This document shows positions 61,971 to 64,000 of a stretch of 64,000 bases of DNA, in pieces. The DNA comes from Alkalinema pantanalense. Its GTDB lineage: Bacteria; Cyanobacteriota; Cyanobacteriia; Leptolyngbyales; Leptolyngbyaceae. The stretch's first letter is position 1; each line of letters begins with the position of its first letter. Both the position numbers and the translations under genes were made by a program. The DNA lies in contig NZ_JBLZFX010000014.1 of NCBI RefSeq assembly GCF_050753345.1, forward strand, positions 1 through 64,000, in the 5' to 3' direction. The notes beneath the pieces are model-generated. The model did no database searches and was not told the origin of the DNA. It was given only the letters and a program-made list of their open reading frames with translations.

Positions 61971-62537
61971 ATGACTATCGCCTTACCTCAATCCCTCACC
62001 CTAGAGCAGTTTTTGCAACTGTCCTATATTGAAGAGTCACCTGCTTGGGAATTCAGTCAGGGAGAAGCCAGCCAAAAACCGATGCCGGGAGGAAAGCATA
62101 GCCGTCTGCAATTACGTCTTGCCAGTGCGATTAATGCTCTGGATTCAGCCTATGAAGCTTTGCCTGAATTGCGGTGTACGGTGGGAGGCCGGTCGATCGT
62201 GCCCGATCTGGTGGTCTTGGCAAAAGCTCATATTCCTATGGATGAGCATGGCGACATTGCTAGCACTGGAATTGATATTGCGCCCGATTGGATGATTGAG
62301 ATTCTGTCACCTGACCAGAGCCAAATGAAGGTGACTCGTAAGATTTTGCACAGCCTGCGTCATGGGGGGCAGATGGGCTGGCTAGTTGACCCAGATGAAC
62401 GTGTGGTGTTGGTTTATCGCCCAGGTTCTTTACCCGACGAATTGAGCGGGGATGCCCCCCTTTTGGGTTTACCCGGTATCGAGTTGGGCCTAACGGTGGA
62501 TCAGATGTTCGGTTGGCTGAAAGTTCAAGCCCAATAA
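61971..62537 (+). CDS. Uma2-family (DUF820) restriction-endonuclease-fold protein
   Basis: A 188-residue member of the Uma2 family, hugely expanded in cyanobacteria. Start MTIALPQSLTLEQFLQL. The PD-(D/E)xK-like core shows GGKHSRLQLRLASAI (conserved His), RSIVPDLVVL (Asp), DWMIEILSP (Glu) and MKVTRKILHSLRHGGQMGWLVDPDERVVLVYRPG. Biological role of the family is unsettled: predicted nuclease, often next to mobile DNA. Divergent from ocp; 183 bases before the convergent uvrB end. Confidence 0.88.
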   Translation: MTIALPQSLTLEQFLQLSYIEESPAWEFSQGEASQKPMPGGKHSRLQLRLASAINALDSAYEALPELRCTVGGRSIVPDLVVLAKAHIPMDEHGDIASTGIDIAPDWMIEILSPDQSQMKVTRKILHSLRHGGQMGWLVDPDERVVLVYRPGSLPDELSGDAPLLGLPGIELGLTVDQMFGWLKVQAQ

Positions 62538-62720
62538 ACTCGATGTACCATCTACACCTTCGCGAAGAAGTGATCGATCGAGGTGGAGGCAACGTACAGT
62601 CGTGCTATGCACTAGACTGCTTCATTATTGGCACGGATGGCGGCGGCAATTTCTGCGGCAATTTGGGTTCCAGTAATACAGGCGTCGCCGCCACTGCGAT
62701 CTTTTCGGGTTGCGAGCTTT

Positions 62721-64000
62721 CTAGGTTCGGCTCCCGGTCAACTTGTCGCGGAGATGTTTAATCTTGTCGCGATATTTCGCGGCTTCCTCAAACTCTAACT
62801 TTTTCGCAGCTTCCTTCATTGCGGCTTCGCATTGTTTGATCAGTTCTGGAATATTTTCCAAGGGAATATCATCTGCTTGGACATAAGCCTGCTCCAATTC
62901 CTGGGAATTCAAGCGGCGGGAGACCTCCAGAAAGGCGAGAATGGCGTTGCCGGATTTCTTAACGATCGGCGTGGGGACAATGCCATGCTTTTCGTTATAG
63001 GCCATTTGAATAGCACGACGACGATCGGTTTCACTAATCGCCTTGACCATACTATCGGTCATATTATCAGCGTACAAAATCGCTTGACCTTTGACGTGAC
63101 GCGCTGCCCGACCGATCGTTTGAATCAGCGATCGTTCCGCCCGCAGGAACCCTTCCTTATCCGCATCTAGAATCGCCACGAGGGAAACCTCTGGCAGATC
63201 TAACCCTTCCCGCAGCAGGTTCACGCCAATCAAGACATCAAAGACACCCTCCCGTAAATCCTGAATGATTTCAATCCGTTCGATCGAATTAATTTCCGAA
63301 TGCAAATAGCGAACGCGCACACCCCGCTCTTGGAAATATTCGGTTAAATCCTCCGCCATGCGCTTGGTTAACGTGGTTACAAGCACTCTTTCTTTCAGGG
63401 TAATCCGCTCCTGAATTTCCGCTAGCAAATCATCTACCTGCCCTTCCGTGGGGCGTACGACCACCTGCGGATCAAGCACCCCTGTAGGCCGAATCACCTG
63501 CTCAATAATATGGCCGTCGGAAATCTCAAGTTCCCAGTTGCCAGGAGTAGCGGAGACGAAAATCCCTTGCTTGACCTTATGCCAAAATTCATCGGCTTTA
63601 AGGGGGCGATTGTCTGCGGCACTGGGCAGTCGGAAACCGTGGTCGATCAACACCTTCTTGCGGGCTTGATCCCCGTTATACATCGCGCGAATTTGTGGGA
63701 TGGTTACGTGGGATTCGTCAATGACCAGTAACCAATCATCGGGAAAATAGTCCACTAAGCATTCTGGAGGTGCTCCAGCTTCACGTCCCGCAAGGTGCCG
63801 GGAATAATTTTCTACACCATTGCAAAAACCGACTTCTCGCAAGATTTCTAAATCATAACGAGTCCGTTGCTCTAAGCGTTGGGCTTCGAGTAATTTACCT
63901 TCTTTTTCCAGTTCCTCTAGGCGCTCCTTCAGTTCCTGCTCGATCGCGTTGCAGGCGTCTTCCAAACGATCCTCTGGCGTGACAAAGTGGCGGGCTGGAT
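62721..64000 (-). CDS. uvrB: Excinuclease ABC subunit B, 3' part (runs off the right edge)
   Basis: The frame stays open from the stop at 62721 to the right edge, covering about the C-terminal 426 residues of UvrB (full length about 660-670). It starts in PARHFVTPEDRLEDA. Helicase motifs present: VIDESHVTIPQIRAMYNGD, FVSATPGNWEL, VLVTTLTKRMAEDLTEYF, DVLIGVNLLREGLDLPEVSLVAILDADKEGFLRAERSLIQTIGRAARH, and a C-terminal UVR motif (MKEAAKKLEFEEAAKYRDKIKHL) that contacts UvrC. It is the damage-verification subunit of nucleotide excision repair. The N-terminal Walker A and beta-hairpin lie outside the window. Confidence 0.95.
   Translation of the reverse strand, partial: PARHFVTPEDRLEDACNAIEQELKERLEELEKEGKLLEAQRLEQRTRYDLEILREVGFCNGVENYSRHLAGREAGAPPECLVDYFPDDWLLVIDESHVTIPQIRAMYNGDQARKKVLIDHGFRLPSAADNRPLKADEFWHKVKQGIFVSATPGNWELEISDGHIIEQVIRPTGVLDPQVVVRPTEGQVDDLLAEIQERITLKERVLVTTLTKRMAEDLTEYFQERGVRVRYLHSEINSIERIEIIQDLREGVFDVLIGVNLLREGLDLPEVSLVAILDADKEGFLRAERSLIQTIGRAARHVKGQAILYADNMTDSMVKAISETDRRRAIQMAYNEKHGIVPTPIVKKSGNAILAFLEVSRRLNSQELEQAYVQADDIPLENIPELIKQCEAAMKEAAKKLEFEEAAKYRDKIKHLRDKLTGSRT

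Noticed and set aside
62612..62700. Minus-strand 30-codon stretch reading SGGDACITGTQIAAEIAAAI after uvrB
   Set aside because: It looks protein-like, but there is no start codon before an in-frame stop, and I could not assign it to a gene; it may be the tail of a decayed gene.
1..64000. Search for tRNA, rRNA, tmRNA and Yfr-type small RNA motifs
   Set aside because: No TTCRANY-type T-loop with matching arms, anti-Shine-Dalgarno region or Yfr1 core motif was seen by eye; a covariance-model scan would be decisive.

Overview
This window is cyanobacterial chromosome. The sequence is full of GCGATCGC/CGATCG octamers (HIP1-type), and it carries genes found essentially only in cyanobacteria: orange carotenoid protein (OCP) with its fluorescence recovery protein, a CrtW ketolase, an RppA-like regulator, an Nif11-type small protein and a secreted CHAT/TPR protein. 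Large multidomain signalling proteins, an exopolysaccharide locus, IS remnants and many short tandem repeats would fit a filamentous Leptolyngbya-like genome, but the genus cannot be fixed from sequence alone.

Layout. 0-6.2 kb: edge of a transposase gene, then glucokinase (glk), a plus-strand run of an F420-ligase-like membrane protein, a GNAT protein, RuvX/YqgF and a LuxR-type response regulator, and a PHP phosphoesterase. 6.2-11.7 kb: minus strand, with a tiny membrane protein, an MprF-like aminoacyltransferase overlapping a secreted esterase, a LapA-domain protein and a phosphohexomutase. 12-17 kb: a secreted protein, a bestrophin channel, a decayed transposase and a large exported helical-repeat protein. 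17.6-29 kb: lnt with a coupled GNAT gene, mutS, a PAS-PAS-GGDEF-EAL protein, an alpha/beta hydrolase, an Nif11 protein, hisG and an RppA-like regulator.

29.9-41.7 kb is the most accessory-looking part. Three consecutive lipoprotein genes lead into a secreted TPR-CHAT putative cysteine protease. A fourth lipoprotein, a small exported protein and a YciI protein follow, and a convergent gene for a TIR - transmembrane - 14 x WD40 - TPR protein closes the block. This is the best candidate for an undescribed envelope-stress or self-recognition module, but the functional link is inference from proximity only. 41.9-49.2 kb: housekeeping genes (rsmE, dusA, sufE, nitroreductase, speD), a TPR-like protein and an alpha/beta-hydrolase-fold protein that lacks the nucleophilic serine. 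49.5-50.7 kb: a flavin monoamine oxidase pseudogene with an in-frame TGA, frameshifts and a lost N-terminus.

51-59.1 kb is an exopolysaccharide export locus: a proline/serine-rich single-span protein, a Wza-type export protein, a family-4 glycosyltransferase and a Wzc-type tyrosine autokinase. 59.3-61.6 kb is a photoprotection cassette on the minus strand, ocp -> crtW -> frp. CrtW makes the ketocarotenoid, OCP uses it to quench phycobilisomes in strong light, and FRP resets OCP. The SD of crtW lies inside a hairpin just after ocp. The window ends with a Uma2-family protein and the 3' part of uvrB. I found no tRNA, rRNA or CRISPR array.
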